DNA of 64,000 nt from CAYQTL01 sp964420405 (GTDB taxonomy: Bacteria; Acidobacteriota; Thermoanaerobaculia; Thermoanaerobaculales; Sulfomarinibacteraceae), in contig CAYQTL010000013.1 of NCBI GenBank assembly GCA_964420405.1, forward strand, positions 1 through 64,000. Direction: 5' to 3'. Numbering within the stretch: position 1 is the stretch's first letter; every line of letters begins with the position of its first letter. The notes beneath the pieces are model-generated. The model was not told where the DNA came from, made no database searches, and saw only the letters and a program-made list of their open reading frames with translations. Positions 18,245 through 26,893 of the stretch are shown piece after piece. A program made the position numbers and the translations under genes.

Positions 18245-19891
18245 ATGTGGACCGCTCGCACCCTCGCGCTCGCGCTCGCGGCCGCAGCCCTTCCGGGCGC
18301 CGCAGGAGCAGGCAACCGTGTGATCGCCCATCCCGGAATGGCGGCGCCCGGCCAACCGCCGGGAACCGTCGTGACAGGCCTCGGCCCGACCTCCGACCAC
18401 CTGCTGGCTCCGATCGTCAACCGCCGCGGCCAGATCCTGTTCTTCGCGGAGCTCTCGGAGCCCGGCGGCGACCCCGGCCTGCGTTCCAGTGCGCTGCTGC
18501 TCGACCGGAGCGGCCTGTCCCTCATCGCAGCCGAGGACCAGCAGGTCTCCGACCTGCCGGGCGGCGACGCGACCGTCGTCGCCGTCGATCCCCGCCTGCT
18601 GCTGGACGACGGCGGGCGGGCCGCCCTGTTCGCGCTCGTCGAGGCCCCCGGCGAGGGGCTGCGCGAGGGCGTCTGGGCGACCGACGCCGCCGGCGACCTG
18701 CGGCTCGTCGTCCGCGAGGGACAGGTTCTGCCCCAGGACGACCCCGTGTCGCCGGTGTTCGGCTGGGAGTTCAGCGACCTCACCGGGGACCACGTCTACT
18801 TCGGCGGCGGCCGGGCCGGCTTCCTCGCCACCGCCGCCGACCCGGCCGACCCGTTCGACACCGTCACGGGAATCTGGTCGGAGCGCCCCACCGTGTGGCC
18901 CCGCGAGCTCCGGGTCGTCGCCAGGGACGGCGCCGACACGGACTTCACCGGCACCAGCCCGTCCGGGGTCAACGGCCGCGGCGAGACGGTCTTCCGAGCC
19001 AACGTCCCCGGCGGGCAGTCGATCTGGTCGGAGTCGGGCGGCGTCCTCACCCAGGTGGCCCAGGCGGGCTCGGACGCCGGTGGCGACGTCACCTTCAGCT
19101 CGTTCGGCGAGCCCGACATGAACGACAACGGCAACACCGCATGGCGGGCGTCGTTCAGCGACCACCCGGACGGCGCCGCCAACGGGCTCTGGAAGCAGAT
19201 GCCCCTGACCGCGGGGGTGATCGTGGTCGAGGGCGTCGTCGCACCGGGGATGCCGGACCCCAACGGCGACGGCGTTCCCGACTACGTGTTCGGATCGTTC
19301 GCCAACGACCGGTTCCGGCCGCTCGTCAACCGGGACGGGCACGTGGCGTTCCTCGCCCAGGTACGGACTCCTGACCTCTCGGACCAGCGTTCCGGCATCT
19401 GGACGGACCGCAACGGCGGCCTCGACCTCCTCGAGGCCGTGGCGCTGGAAGGCGACCACCCGCCGGGGCTGCCGCCCGACGCCGTCTTCACCACCTTCGA
19501 CCGGCACTCGCTGGTCATCAACTCCCATGGCGAGATCGCCTTCAAGGCCGGATGGGAGCGTCCCGGCACCACCACCGCGTGGGGCATCTGGGCCGAGCGG
19601 GGCGGCGCTCTCGAGCTGGTCGCGAGCGCCGTGACGAGCGGCGCGGACAGCGGCGACCTGATCCAGCTGCCCGGCGGCGCCACGTTCGAGGCGGAGCTGC
19701 TGTTCTTCGCGGGCGGCTCGGGCAACCAGGACGGCCGGCCGTCGGGTTTCTCGGACACCGGCGACGTGGTGTACCGGGCCGCAGCGCTCGGCGGCGGAGA
19801 CCGCGAGGCCATCGTCGTCGACCGGTGGGACCTGTTCACCGACGGGTTCGAGTCGGGCGACACGACCGGCTGGAGCGCGACGGCGCCCTGA
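18245..19891 (+). CDS. Secreted repeat protein (NxxGxxxF-type repeats) with DGFE tail
   Basis: 548 residues with a signal peptide (MWTARTLALALAAAALPGAAGA). The body has repeated units of the form N-x-x-G-x-x-x-F, followed by G-I-W or G-V-W-x-x-x and then a strand describing L-x-L-V/I-A-x-x-G. Examples are VNRRGQILFFAEL, VNGRGETVFRANV, VNRDGHVAFLAQV and INSHGEIAFKAGW. This resembles a family of exported repeat proteins of unknown function annotated through this tandem motif. It ends LFTDGFESGDTTGWSATAP. A good ribosome site (TGGAGGAATCC) sits just before the ATG. Its end faces the GNAT gene, with a hairpin between them. Confidence 0.82.
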   Translation: MWTARTLALALAAAALPGAAGAGNRVIAHPGMAAPGQPPGTVVTGLGPTSDHLLAPIVNRRGQILFFAELSEPGGDPGLRSSALLLDRSGLSLIAAEDQQVSDLPGGDATVVAVDPRLLLDDGGRAALFALVEAPGEGLREGVWATDAAGDLRLVVREGQVLPQDDPVSPVFGWEFSDLTGDHVYFGGGRAGFLATAADPADPFDTVTGIWSERPTVWPRELRVVARDGADTDFTGTSPSGVNGRGETVFRANVPGGQSIWSESGGVLTQVAQAGSDAGGDVTFSSFGEPDMNDNGNTAWRASFSDHPDGAANGLWKQMPLTAGVIVVEGVVAPGMPDPNGDGVPDYVFGSFANDRFRPLVNRDGHVAFLAQVRTPDLSDQRSGIWTDRNGGLDLLEAVALEGDHPPGLPPDAVFTTFDRHSLVINSHGEIAFKAGWERPGTTTAWGIWAERGGALELVASAVTSGADSGDLIQLPGGATFEAELLFFAGGSGNQDGRPSGFSDTGDVVYRAAALGGGDREAIVVDRWDLFTDGFESGDTTGWSATAP

Positions 19892-19941
19892 CTCGCCGCC
19901 AGTCTCCGAGCCGGTCCACTCGACGCGCCGGCCACTCGGAG

Positions 19942-19968
19942 CGCCGGCTCTGGCGCTACGAGCCGGCG
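19942..19968. terminator. GC-rich hairpin between convergent genes
   Basis: CGCCGGCTC, a 9-base loop and GAGCCGGCG form a perfect 9-base stem. It spans the stop of the minus-strand GNAT gene and lies 51 bases after the plus-strand stop. There is no T-run on either strand, so factor-independent termination is uncertain. Confidence 0.4.
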
Positions 19969-20783
19969 TCTCGCGGCGGCGCGAGGTTCGCCCGCGGGTA
20001 GTCCTCCCGGAAGCCCGCCCGCAGGATGTTGGAGTACGAGTGCTGGGGATCGCCGGGAACCGCCTCGCCGGTGGTGGTGTACAGCCGGCGGCAGCCCGCC
20101 CGCCGCGCATCCACGAGCCTGCGGCGCAGCAGCGCCGTCTGGCTGCCCCGCCGGCGGTGCTCCGGTGCGGTCGCCGCCCAGTCGAGCCAGCCGGCGCCAT
20201 CGTGCACGAACAGCGCCCCGGTGCCCGCCGGCGTGTGGCCGTCGAAGCTCATGTAGAGCCGCCAGCCGGGCGCGCGGTAGAGCGCCGCCACCAGCGGCGT
20301 CCCGGCCTCCCCGAGGCCGAACCCGTCGGCGGCGATCCGGCCGAACGCCTCGGCGTGCCCGCCGCCGATCTGCCGCACCTCCAGGTCCGACCGCACCTCC
20401 GGCAGCGGCGCGTCGTCGTCGCGCACGAACTTCATCCAGCCGCGGGCCTGCTCCAGGCCCTCGTCTTCGAGCCAGCTGCGCAGCTCGGCCGGCCGTGCCT
20501 CAGGATGGAGGTGCACGAAGTACCGCGCCACTCCGAGCTGCCGGTAACGCGCGACGAGTGCCGCGACCGTCTTCCGATCGGCCGGCTCGCCCAGGCCGAG
20601 ACCCTGGGCCCGGTTCACCACGATCCCCGGCACGCCCGACGCCACCGACAGCAGCGCGCCGCCCACCCGCTCCACGTGCAGACCGAGCCTGCGCCTCGTC
20701 GCCGGCCCCACCGCCTCGTGGAGCGTCTCCAGCGCCGCCCGCTCGATCCTCTCGGCGGCGAGGTGGCCGTCCGTGCCTCCCAT
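19956..20783 (-). CDS. GNAT-family N-acetyltransferase
   Basis: 275 residues. The C-terminal half carries the GNAT core: beta strands around TGALFVHDGAGWLDWAATAP, then acetyl-CoA-binding motif A, PEHRRRGSQTALLRRRL, with the R-x-x-G-x loop. The final strands include RLYTTTGEAVPG. The N-terminal half (about 1-130) is a second, more divergent region that may be a degenerate GNAT fold, as in double-GNAT proteins. The substrate is unknown. The ATG at 20783 is preceded by GGAGAAGGGGG; an upstream extension of 35 residues is Arg/Gly-rich and was rejected. It is transcribed alone, convergent with the secreted protein gene. Confidence 0.78.
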   Translation of the reverse strand: MGGTDGHLAAERIERAALETLHEAVGPATRRRLGLHVERVGGALLSVASGVPGIVVNRAQGLGLGEPADRKTVAALVARYRQLGVARYFVHLHPEARPAELRSWLEDEGLEQARGWMKFVRDDDAPLPEVRSDLEVRQIGGGHAEAFGRIAADGFGLGEAGTPLVAALYRAPGWRLYMSFDGHTPAGTGALFVHDGAGWLDWAATAPEHRRRGSQTALLRRRLVDARRAGCRRLYTTTGEAVPGDPQHSYSNILRAGFREDYPRANLAPPRDAGS

Positions 20784-21155
20784 CGTTCCCCCTTCTCCGG
20801 GCCCGCGTCCGCACCGCCCCGGAGGAGAGGCGTCGCGCGCGCGCCCCCGACATTGCTCGTGTGTGCCCCGCGCAACGCGACCACGCACCGGCGCATTCTG
20901 TCCACCGCTGAACCATCCGCGGGCGGCGGTGTCCCCGTCGCACGGACACCCGGATCGGGATCGGGGGCGGAGGCGGAGGCGACCGGGCTGCGGAGCCCGG
21001 GATGACCAACGGGGGGGGCCGGCGTCCGCCTCGGCTCGGTCATCCTGAGGCGGACGGCCCGCAGCGCACGGGTCGCGGCGCGCCTCGACCGGCTCCCGAC
21101 GGCCCGATGAAGGCGCCTGCCGGACCCGCTATGCTCGGGGCGCACGGAGGCACCC
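20784..21155. other. 372-base divergent gap with hexamer repeats
   Basis: The gap separates the GNAT (minus) and PhzF (plus) genes. It holds five hexamers at 20954-20983 (ATCGGG ATCGGG GGCGGA GGCGGA GGCGAC). A TATGCT -10-like hexamer at 21130-21135 sits just before the PhzF ribosome site. Nothing else recognisable was seen. Confidence 0.6.
20954..20983. repeat. Degenerate hexamer tandem repeat, five units
   Basis: ATCGGG ATCGGG GGCGGA GGCGGA GGCGAC. The first two units are the reverse complement of the CCCGAT hexamer seen at 4213 and 8300. Confidence 0.75.
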
Positions 21156-21959
21156 ATGGGGGTCCGGATCATCCAGGTGGACGCGTTCACGGACCGGCCG
21201 TACGCCGGCAACCCAGCGGCGGTGTGCCTGCTCGAAGCCGAACGGCCTGCCGGGTGGATGCAGCGGGTCGCGGCGGAGATGAACCTCTCGGAGACGGCGT
21301 TTCCGGTGCCGGCGGGCGACGGCTGGCGGCTGCGGTGGTTCACGCCCGCGGCCGAGGTCCCCCTCTGCGGCCACGCGACCCTCGCCACCGCCCACGTGCT
21401 GTGGACCGCCGGCGGCGTGGACATGGCCCGCGAGCTGCGGTTTGAGACCGCGAGTGGCGAGCTGCGGGCGAACCGCCGCGGCGGGGAAATCGAGCTCGAC
21501 GTTCCGGCACTCGCGGTCACGGCTGTCGATCCTCCCGCCGGCCTGTTGGAGGCGCTCGGCGCGGGTGACGCCGTCGAAGGCGTCCACGCCCAGGGCGATG
21601 AGCTTCTCGTCCACCTCTCGTCGGCGGCGGCGGTGCGCGGCCTGCGGCCTGACTTCGCCGCCCTCCGCCGACTGGACCTGGAGGGCGTGGTGGTCACCGC
21701 CGTCTCCGACGACGCCGCGTTCGACATCGTCTCCCGCTACTTCGCGCCCTGGGTCGGCATCGACGAGGACCCGGTGACGGGATCCGCCCACTGCCGGCTC
21801 GCACCGTTCTGGCGCCACCGCCTCGGCCGCGACGAGCTGCGGGCGCACCAGGCGTCGAAGCGCGGCGGCGCGCTCCGCGTGACGGTCCGCGACGACCGCG
21901 TCCTGCTCACCGGCCGCGCCGTCACCGTCCTCGACGGCCGCCTCGTCGCCGAGCCCTGA
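21156..21959 (+). CDS. PhzF-family isomerase/epimerase-like protein
   Basis: 267 residues, the normal length for PhzF (diaminopimelate-epimerase-like fold, two lobes). Family hallmarks are the N-terminal VDAFTDRPYAGNPAAVC, the catalytic Glu at E46 in NLSETAF, PLCGHATLA around residue 70, and the second-lobe motif DEDPVTGSAHC near 205. The physiological substrate of most PhzF homologues is unknown and there is no phenazine cluster here. The gene stands alone with its own TATGCT box and a GGAGGCACCC ribosome site before the ATG. A general metabolite isomerase is the best call. Confidence 0.9.
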   Translation: MGVRIIQVDAFTDRPYAGNPAAVCLLEAERPAGWMQRVAAEMNLSETAFPVPAGDGWRLRWFTPAAEVPLCGHATLATAHVLWTAGGVDMARELRFETASGELRANRRGGEIELDVPALAVTAVDPPAGLLEALGAGDAVEGVHAQGDELLVHLSSAAAVRGLRPDFAALRRLDLEGVVVTAVSDDAAFDIVSRYFAPWVGIDEDPVTGSAHCRLAPFWRHRLGRDELRAHQASKRGGALRVTVRDDRVLLTGRAVTVLDGRLVAEP

Positions 21960-21980
21960 TCGGTCCCCGTCCCGCCGCTA

Positions 21981-22048
21981 CCGCTCGGACGCCGGAACGA
22001 CCGCTTGAACGCGGAATCGACCATTCGGACGCGGGAACGACCGCTCGG
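21981..22048. repeat. 20-base tandem repeat, three full units plus a partial one
   Basis: Units at 21981-22000, 22001-22020 and 22021-22040, then a partial unit. The consensus is CCGCTCGGACGCGGGAACGA. Units differ at several positions, so the array is old or diverging. It fills the gap between the PhzF stop and the S9 peptidase promoter. Confidence 0.85.
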
Positions 22049-22141
22049 CAACGACGACCACGACCACCAGACCCGCGAGCAGGACCCGGTCTCGACGGCC
22101 CGATCCGCCGCCGGTGTAGTCTTGCCGACGGGAGGCAGACG

Positions 22142-24382
22142 ATGCTCGCGACCTGCACCCTGCTCGCCGCCGCAGCCACGGCGGCGCCGCTCCAACCCCT
22201 CACCCTCGAGGCGATCTTCGGAGGCGACGGCCTCGAGACCGCCCTGCCCGCCGACATCCGGTGGATGCCGGACGGCGAGCGGCTGCTGGTGCGCGGTCCC
22301 GAAGGCGATCGCACGCTGCTGTGGCTGGAGGACGCGCTCACCGGGCAGCGCCGCACGCTGGCCGACTGGACGGAGCTGCAGGAGGACCTGGCGGCGCAGC
22401 GCCCCGGCTGGGTGGAGGACCGCCTCGGGGACGTCAACGCCGGCAACGCGGCGCGGTCACGCGCGGTCGTGGCGCCTGACGGCTCGGCATACGTCGGCCT
22501 CGTCGCTGGAGACCTGTACCTCCTCGACCTCGATTCGGGAGAGATCCGCTTCCTGACGGACACCCCCGAGCCCGAGCTGTACCCCGCGTTCAGCCCCGAC
22601 GGCACCCGGCTGGCATGGGTGCGCGACGGCGACCTGTACTGGCAGGAGGTGTCGACCGGCGAGATCCACCGGCTGACCGACCGCGGCGACGACGACCTCC
22701 TCCTCTACGGCCAGGCGCCCTGGCTGCAGGAGGAGGAGCTCGGTGTCGAGCGGTCGTTCTGGTGGTCGCCGGACGGCGACCGGTTGCTGCTGCTGCGCTA
22801 CGACGTCTCGCCGGTCGACGTCGTCGCGATCGAGAACCACCTGCCGACGATTCCGGTCGTCGAGCGGCAGCGGTACCCGAAGGCGGGCCGCCCCAACCCG
22901 GTGACGCGCCTCGGCGTGGTCGCCCTGGACGGCACGCCCCCGGCGTACCTCGACGTCGGGCTCGAGCCGGGCGGCTACCTGCCGCGGGCCGGCTGGACCC
23001 CCGCCGGCCGGATCTGGGTCCAGCGCCTCGACCGCGCCCAGACCGAGCTCGACCTGCTCGAGGTCGATCCGGCGACGGGGTCGCTCCGCACCCTCGTGTC
23101 CGAGCACGACCCCGCGTGGGTCAATCTCGGCGGCGACCCGCTGTTCCTCGACGACGGCCGTTTCCTGTGGCGCAGCGAGAGGACCGGGTGGTGGCACATC
23201 GAGCTGCGCCGCGCCGACGGAACCCTCGAGCGACGGCTCACCGACGGGCCGTGGGAGGTGACCGCCGTCGCCGGCCTCCTCGCCGGTCGCGACCGGGTCC
23301 TCGTCCAGACCACCCGCCACGGCGTCCGCGAGCGCCACCTCGAGGTGGTCTCCCTCGACGGCGGTGGAATCCGTCGCCTGACCGAGCCCCCCGGCACTCA
23401 CGAGGCGCTCCTCGCCCCAGCCGGCGACCTCTGGCTGCACACCCACTCGAGCCGCGCGCGACCGCCCCAGAAGACCGTGCACCGCGCCGACGGAACCGAG
23501 GTGCGACTCCTCGCCGACGGCCGGCCGCCGGAGCTCGACCGCTTCCGGCGCTCACCGGTCGAGATGGGCACGGTCACCGCGCCCGACGGCACCGTCCTGC
23601 ACCACGCCACCGTCCGGCCGCCGGACTTCGACCCCGGACGCCGCTATCCCGTGCTGCTCTACGTCTACGGCGGGCCCCACTCCCAGCTCGTGGTCGACGA
23701 GTGGGGCGGCACCATCGAGCTGTTCGCCCAGCTCCTCGCCCAGCAGGGGATCGTCGTCCGGTGGGTCGACAACCGCGGCACCGCTGGCCGCGGCCGCGAC
23801 TTCGAGCGGGCGATCCACCGCCGGCTCGGCCAGGTCGAGCGCGCCGACCAGCTCGCCGGGCTCGAGCCGCTGCTCGCCGAACCGTGGGCCGAGCGCGGTC
23901 GGGTGGCGATCTACGGCGGTAGCTACGGCGGATTCATGGCGCTGACGGGACTCCTCGACGCGCCGGGCGTCTTCTCCGCCGGGATCGCCTACGCGCCGGT
24001 GACGGACTGGCGCCTGTACGACACCGCCTACACCGAGCGCTACATGCAGACCCCCGAGGCGAACTCGGACGGCTACGCCGCCGCCGACCGCGTCGCCCGG
24101 GCCTCCGGGCTGGAGGGCGCTCTCCTGCTGGTGCACGGCACCATGGACAACAATGTCCACCTCCACCACACCCTGCGTCTCGTCGAGGCCCTCGCCCTCG
24201 ACGGACGCCCGTTCGAGCTGATGCTCTACCCCGAGGTCCGCCATCCCGTGCGCCGCTCCCGGTACAAGCTCCACTTCCACCAGCTCAAGCTCGACTTCCT
24301 CCGCCGGTACCTGCTGACAGGTACGGCCACCGGACCGCCGCAGGATCCCCCGGGCGATCCAGGCGTGAACGGCCTCCGCTGA
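22142..24382 (+). CDS. Secreted S9 family (dipeptidyl-peptidase IV-like) serine peptidase
   Basis: 746 residues with a short signal peptide (MLATCTLLAAAATAAP). Residues about 30-480 form the eight-bladed propeller typical of DPP IV, with YPAFSPDGTRLAWVRDGDLY as one blade. The alpha/beta hydrolase domain starts near 485 (LLYVYGGPHSQLV). The catalytic triad can be placed as S594 in GGSYGGFMAL, D669 in GTMDNNVH and H701 in EVRHPVRR. The EE motif expected for N-terminal amine binding is probably the QEEELGVERSF stretch near residue 200. It would cleave dipeptides from peptide N-termini in the periplasm or outside the cell. TAGTCT at 22117 is a candidate -10, and GGGAGGCAGACG precedes the ATG. Confidence 0.9.
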   Translation: MLATCTLLAAAATAAPLQPLTLEAIFGGDGLETALPADIRWMPDGERLLVRGPEGDRTLLWLEDALTGQRRTLADWTELQEDLAAQRPGWVEDRLGDVNAGNAARSRAVVAPDGSAYVGLVAGDLYLLDLDSGEIRFLTDTPEPELYPAFSPDGTRLAWVRDGDLYWQEVSTGEIHRLTDRGDDDLLLYGQAPWLQEEELGVERSFWWSPDGDRLLLLRYDVSPVDVVAIENHLPTIPVVERQRYPKAGRPNPVTRLGVVALDGTPPAYLDVGLEPGGYLPRAGWTPAGRIWVQRLDRAQTELDLLEVDPATGSLRTLVSEHDPAWVNLGGDPLFLDDGRFLWRSERTGWWHIELRRADGTLERRLTDGPWEVTAVAGLLAGRDRVLVQTTRHGVRERHLEVVSLDGGGIRRLTEPPGTHEALLAPAGDLWLHTHSSRARPPQKTVHRADGTEVRLLADGRPPELDRFRRSPVEMGTVTAPDGTVLHHATVRPPDFDPGRRYPVLLYVYGGPHSQLVVDEWGGTIELFAQLLAQQGIVVRWVDNRGTAGRGRDFERAIHRRLGQVERADQLAGLEPLLAEPWAERGRVAIYGGSYGGFMALTGLLDAPGVFSAGIAYAPVTDWRLYDTAYTERYMQTPEANSDGYAAADRVARASGLEGALLLVHGTMDNNVHLHHTLRLVEALALDGRPFELMLYPEVRHPVRRSRYKLHFHQLKLDFLRRYLLTGTATGPPQDPPGDPGVNGLR

Positions 24383-24413
24383 GACGCGAAGCTCCCCTGC
24401 GGCCTCCCCCGGA

Positions 24414-24938
24414 TCAGCCGGCGTCGGTCGACTCCGCGACCTGACGCTCGGCGAACCCGGGACCCGGCGACATCACTCCGGGCGTCCGGAGGTCCCGGGC
24501 ACGGCAGCTCGGGCTGCCGACGTCACGCAACCGGACGACGAAGAAGGTCCCGACCAGGCCGGCTGCGACCACGATGGCCGCCACGACGGGCCGCGGGTCG
24601 CCGGCCGCGAGGAGCAGACCGCAGCTGATCGTGATCGCGGTCCACATCACGAGCAGCGTGACAACCACCGCCCGCAGGGGCATGCGCGCTCCGCCGTCGA
24701 GGAAGCCGAGGAACGGGCGGAACAGCGGCACGCGGATCAGACGCTCCTCGAGCCACGGGCAGCTGCGGGCGAAGCACCAGGACGCCACGATCAGGAACAC
24801 CGTCGTCGGCAGGCCCGGCAGGAGAACCCCGAGGGCCCCGAGGCCGACGCACAGCACACCCAGCCCGGCGAGCAGCCAGCGGTGCAGGCGGCTGCGGACC
24901 GGTCTCGGCGTCGCGGCGGGACGATCGAGCTTCGGCAT
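24414..24938 (-). CDS. DUF454 (YbaN-like) small membrane protein
   Basis: 174 residues. After a basic N-terminus come hydrophobic helices: WLLAGLGVLCVGLGALGVLL, the family signature LPGLPTTVFLIVASWCFARS, then CPWLEERLIRVPLFRPFL. Two further helices follow, near residues 88-112 and 115-135. This order is typical of the YbaN/DUF454 inner-membrane family, whose function is unknown. A 40-residue hydrophilic tail after the last helix is longer than usual. A GGAGATC ribosome site lies before the ATG. The gene converges with the S9 peptidase, with a gap of only 31 bases. Confidence 0.82.
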   Translation of the reverse strand: MPKLDRPAATPRPVRSRLHRWLLAGLGVLCVGLGALGVLLPGLPTTVFLIVASWCFARSCPWLEERLIRVPLFRPFLGFLDGGARMPLRAVVVTLLVMWTAITISCGLLLAAGDPRPVVAAIVVAAGLVGTFFVVRLRDVGSPSCRARDLRTPGVMSPGPGFAERQVAESTDAG

Positions 24939-25093
24939 CGGCGGATCTCCGGCTCCCAGGCGGACAACCGTCGGCGGGCCGCCGGCATTCGCGGCCCCTC
25001 GAGGCGCTCGTCCGGGGTCCGGCGCGCGCCGGACCTCGGTGATGGGACCGCCCGCTCAGGGCGGCCCGGCAGCTCCGGGGAAGCGAACCCGTG

Positions 25094-25131
25094 CCGAGCG
25101 CAGTTACAGCAGCCGAGCGCAGGTACAGCAG
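25094..25131. repeat. 19-base direct repeat, two units
   Basis: CCGAGCGCAGTTACAGCAG (25094-25112) is followed at once by CCGAGCGCAGGTACAGCAG (25113-25131), one mismatch apart. It lies 95 bases upstream of the DUF937 gene start and could be a tandem regulator site. Confidence 0.8.
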
Positions 25132-25225
25132 CCGTCCGCGGATCGACAACCAGCGTCGGTGGCACCTGGATCCCGGGCGCGCGGGGCCGTCGACCGACCC
25201 TCACAGAGCACGAAAGGAAAGGCAC

Positions 25226-25819
25226 ATGCAGATCATGGACATCCTGGCGCAGAGCGGGGGGCTCGGGTCGATGGCGCGGGAGCTCGGCCTGAGCGAGGAC
25301 CAGGCCGTGCGGGGCGCCGAGGCGTTGCTGCCGGCGGTCCTCGGCGGCTTCAAGAAGCAGGCGCAGGCGGATCCGGCGGGGCTCGACGGGCTCGGCGGGC
25401 TGCTCGGGCGGCTCGGCGGCGGCGGCATGCTCGAGGAGCTGCTGGCGCCGAAGCCGACCGACGTCAGCCAGGGCAACGCGGTGCTCGGGCAGATCTTCGG
25501 CTCCAAGGACGTCAGCCGCGCGGTGGCACAGAACGCGGCGACCCGCGCCGGCCTGGACACGTCGCTGCTCAAGCAGATGCTGCCCATGCTGGCGATGGCC
25601 GTGTCGGCCTTCCTGTCGAAGGGGAACGCCGGCGCCGTGCAGCCGGCAGCGTCCGGCGGCGGCATCGGCGGCCTGCTGGGCGGCCTCGTCGGCGGGCTCG
25701 GCGGCGGTGGCGATCGCCCGGGCGGCGGCTCCGGAGGGCTCGCCTCGATGCTCGACCTCGACGGCGACGGCAACCCACTGGACGACATCCTCCAGATGAT
25801 CGGCCGCCCGGGCCGCTGA
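25226..25819 (+). CDS. DUF937 family protein
   Basis: 197 residues. The N-terminal half has the DUF937 pattern: SMARELGLSEDQAVRGAEAL, LPAVLGGFKKQA, a Gly/Leu-rich linker, then GNAVLGQIFGSKDVSRAVAQ. Helix LLKQMLPMLAMAVSAFLSKG follows. The C-terminus is a Gly-rich stretch ending with a short DLDGDGNPLDDIL motif that could bind calcium. The function of the family is unknown. The ATG has AAAGGAAAGGC upstream. Two direct repeats and a GC-rich gap precede it, and it is not in an operon. Confidence 0.82.
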   Translation: MQIMDILAQSGGLGSMARELGLSEDQAVRGAEALLPAVLGGFKKQAQADPAGLDGLGGLLGRLGGGGMLEELLAPKPTDVSQGNAVLGQIFGSKDVSRAVAQNAATRAGLDTSLLKQMLPMLAMAVSAFLSKGNAGAVQPAASGGGIGGLLGGLVGGLGGGGDRPGGGSGGLASMLDLDGDGNPLDDILQMIGRPGR

Positions 25820-25873
25820 CGCCGGGAGCCCGGCCGGCCGGCCCCCCGCCACTCCGACCGCCCCGGAGCCCGT

Positions 25874-26794
25874 CTACGGGAGCTTCACGCGGACGGCGTC
25901 GAAGCGGCGAGCCTCGACGCGCACCCGGATCAGCTCGTGGTCGGCCCGGGCGATGGTGGCCTCCAGGCTCTCGCCGGGCAACCGCACGGCCTGACCGAAG
26001 GTGAATGGCACCGGAGCTTTCCGCTCGCCGCTGCCGCGCAACCGGCGGGCGACGGTGGCCACCGTCTCCTCACCCGCGCCGACGAGGTACAGCAGAAACT
26101 CGTCGCCACCGAGGCGGACGACCACGTCCTCGGTGCGGACCTGGTTCATCAGGAACCGGGCCGTCTTCACCAGCACGTCGTCACCGGCCTGGTGCCCGTA
26201 CTGATCGTTGTACCGCTTGAAGCGGTCGACGTCGACGACGATCACCCCCCAGCCGGCGTCCGCCGCGTCAACCCGTTCCGACAGGGCCGCCAGATGGTGT
26301 CGGTTGAAGCAGCCGGTCAGAGGGTCGCGGATCGCCTGCTCGTGGAGCCTGGCCTGCAGCCTCTTCAGGTCGGTGATGTCGACCAGGATGCCGTGGTAGA
26401 GGACCTCCCCGGTCGCCGGGTCGGTGACACTGTAGGCCGTGTCCAGGACCGTCCGCTCCTCACCGTCGGGCCGGCGGATCTGGAGCTCGTACTCCCGGAC
26501 GCTCCCCTCCCTGGCGAGGATCTCGACCTCCCGCTCCCGCTGGCCCGGGAAGACGAGGAGGTCGTCCACGCTGTAGCGACGCAGCTCCTCCAGCGACGCC
26601 ACCCCGAGCATCGCGAAGAAGGCCGGGTTGGCGTCGAGGATGCTGCCGTCCCGCGTGGTGACGTAGATCCCCTCCCGGAGGCGGTCGACCATGGCGCGCA
26701 GGGTCTCGAGGCTGTCGAGGCGGCGCAGCGGCGAGCCGGTCGGCGTCGCTGCCTTCGATCCCCTCTCCGAGGCTCCGTCCTGTCTCCGGGTCAT
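25874..26794 (-). CDS. Cytoplasmic PAS-GGDEF diguanylate cyclase
   Basis: 306 residues. A PAS domain (about 30-145) contains VDRLREGIYVTTRDGSILDA and the linker VLYHGILVDITDLKRLQ. It is followed by a GGDEF domain starting DPLTGCFNRHHL. The active-site motif RLGGDEF is intact at residues 229-233, so it should make c-di-GMP. I see no RxxD inhibitory site five residues before it. No membrane segment is present, so the PAS domain senses an internal signal. The ATG at 26794 is preferred over a GTG 27 codons upstream because the extension is not conserved in style; neither has a strong ribosome site. Confidence 0.85.
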   Translation of the reverse strand: MTRRQDGASERGSKAATPTGSPLRRLDSLETLRAMVDRLREGIYVTTRDGSILDANPAFFAMLGVASLEELRRYSVDDLLVFPGQREREVEILAREGSVREYELQIRRPDGEERTVLDTAYSVTDPATGEVLYHGILVDITDLKRLQARLHEQAIRDPLTGCFNRHHLAALSERVDAADAGWGVIVVDVDRFKRYNDQYGHQAGDDVLVKTARFLMNQVRTEDVVVRLGGDEFLLYLVGAGEETVATVARRLRGSGERKAPVPFTFGQAVRLPGESLEATIARADHELIRVRVEARRFDAVRVKLP

Positions 26795-26893
26795 GGCCGT
26801 CTCTGAGACGAGGGTATCTCGGCGGAGCTGCCTGCACAACGGCCGGACCGTGCCTGAAGCGGCTGCTCTCGGCACCTGAACGGCCGGAACGGC

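Noticed and set aside
21981..22048. Repeat array considered as a CRISPR
   Set aside because: Units abut without spacers and diverge; no cas genes are present.
25874..26875. GTG start 27 codons upstream for the PAS-GGDEF protein
   Set aside because: The extension is low-complexity and has no ribosome site; the ATG at 26794 fits the PAS domain better.
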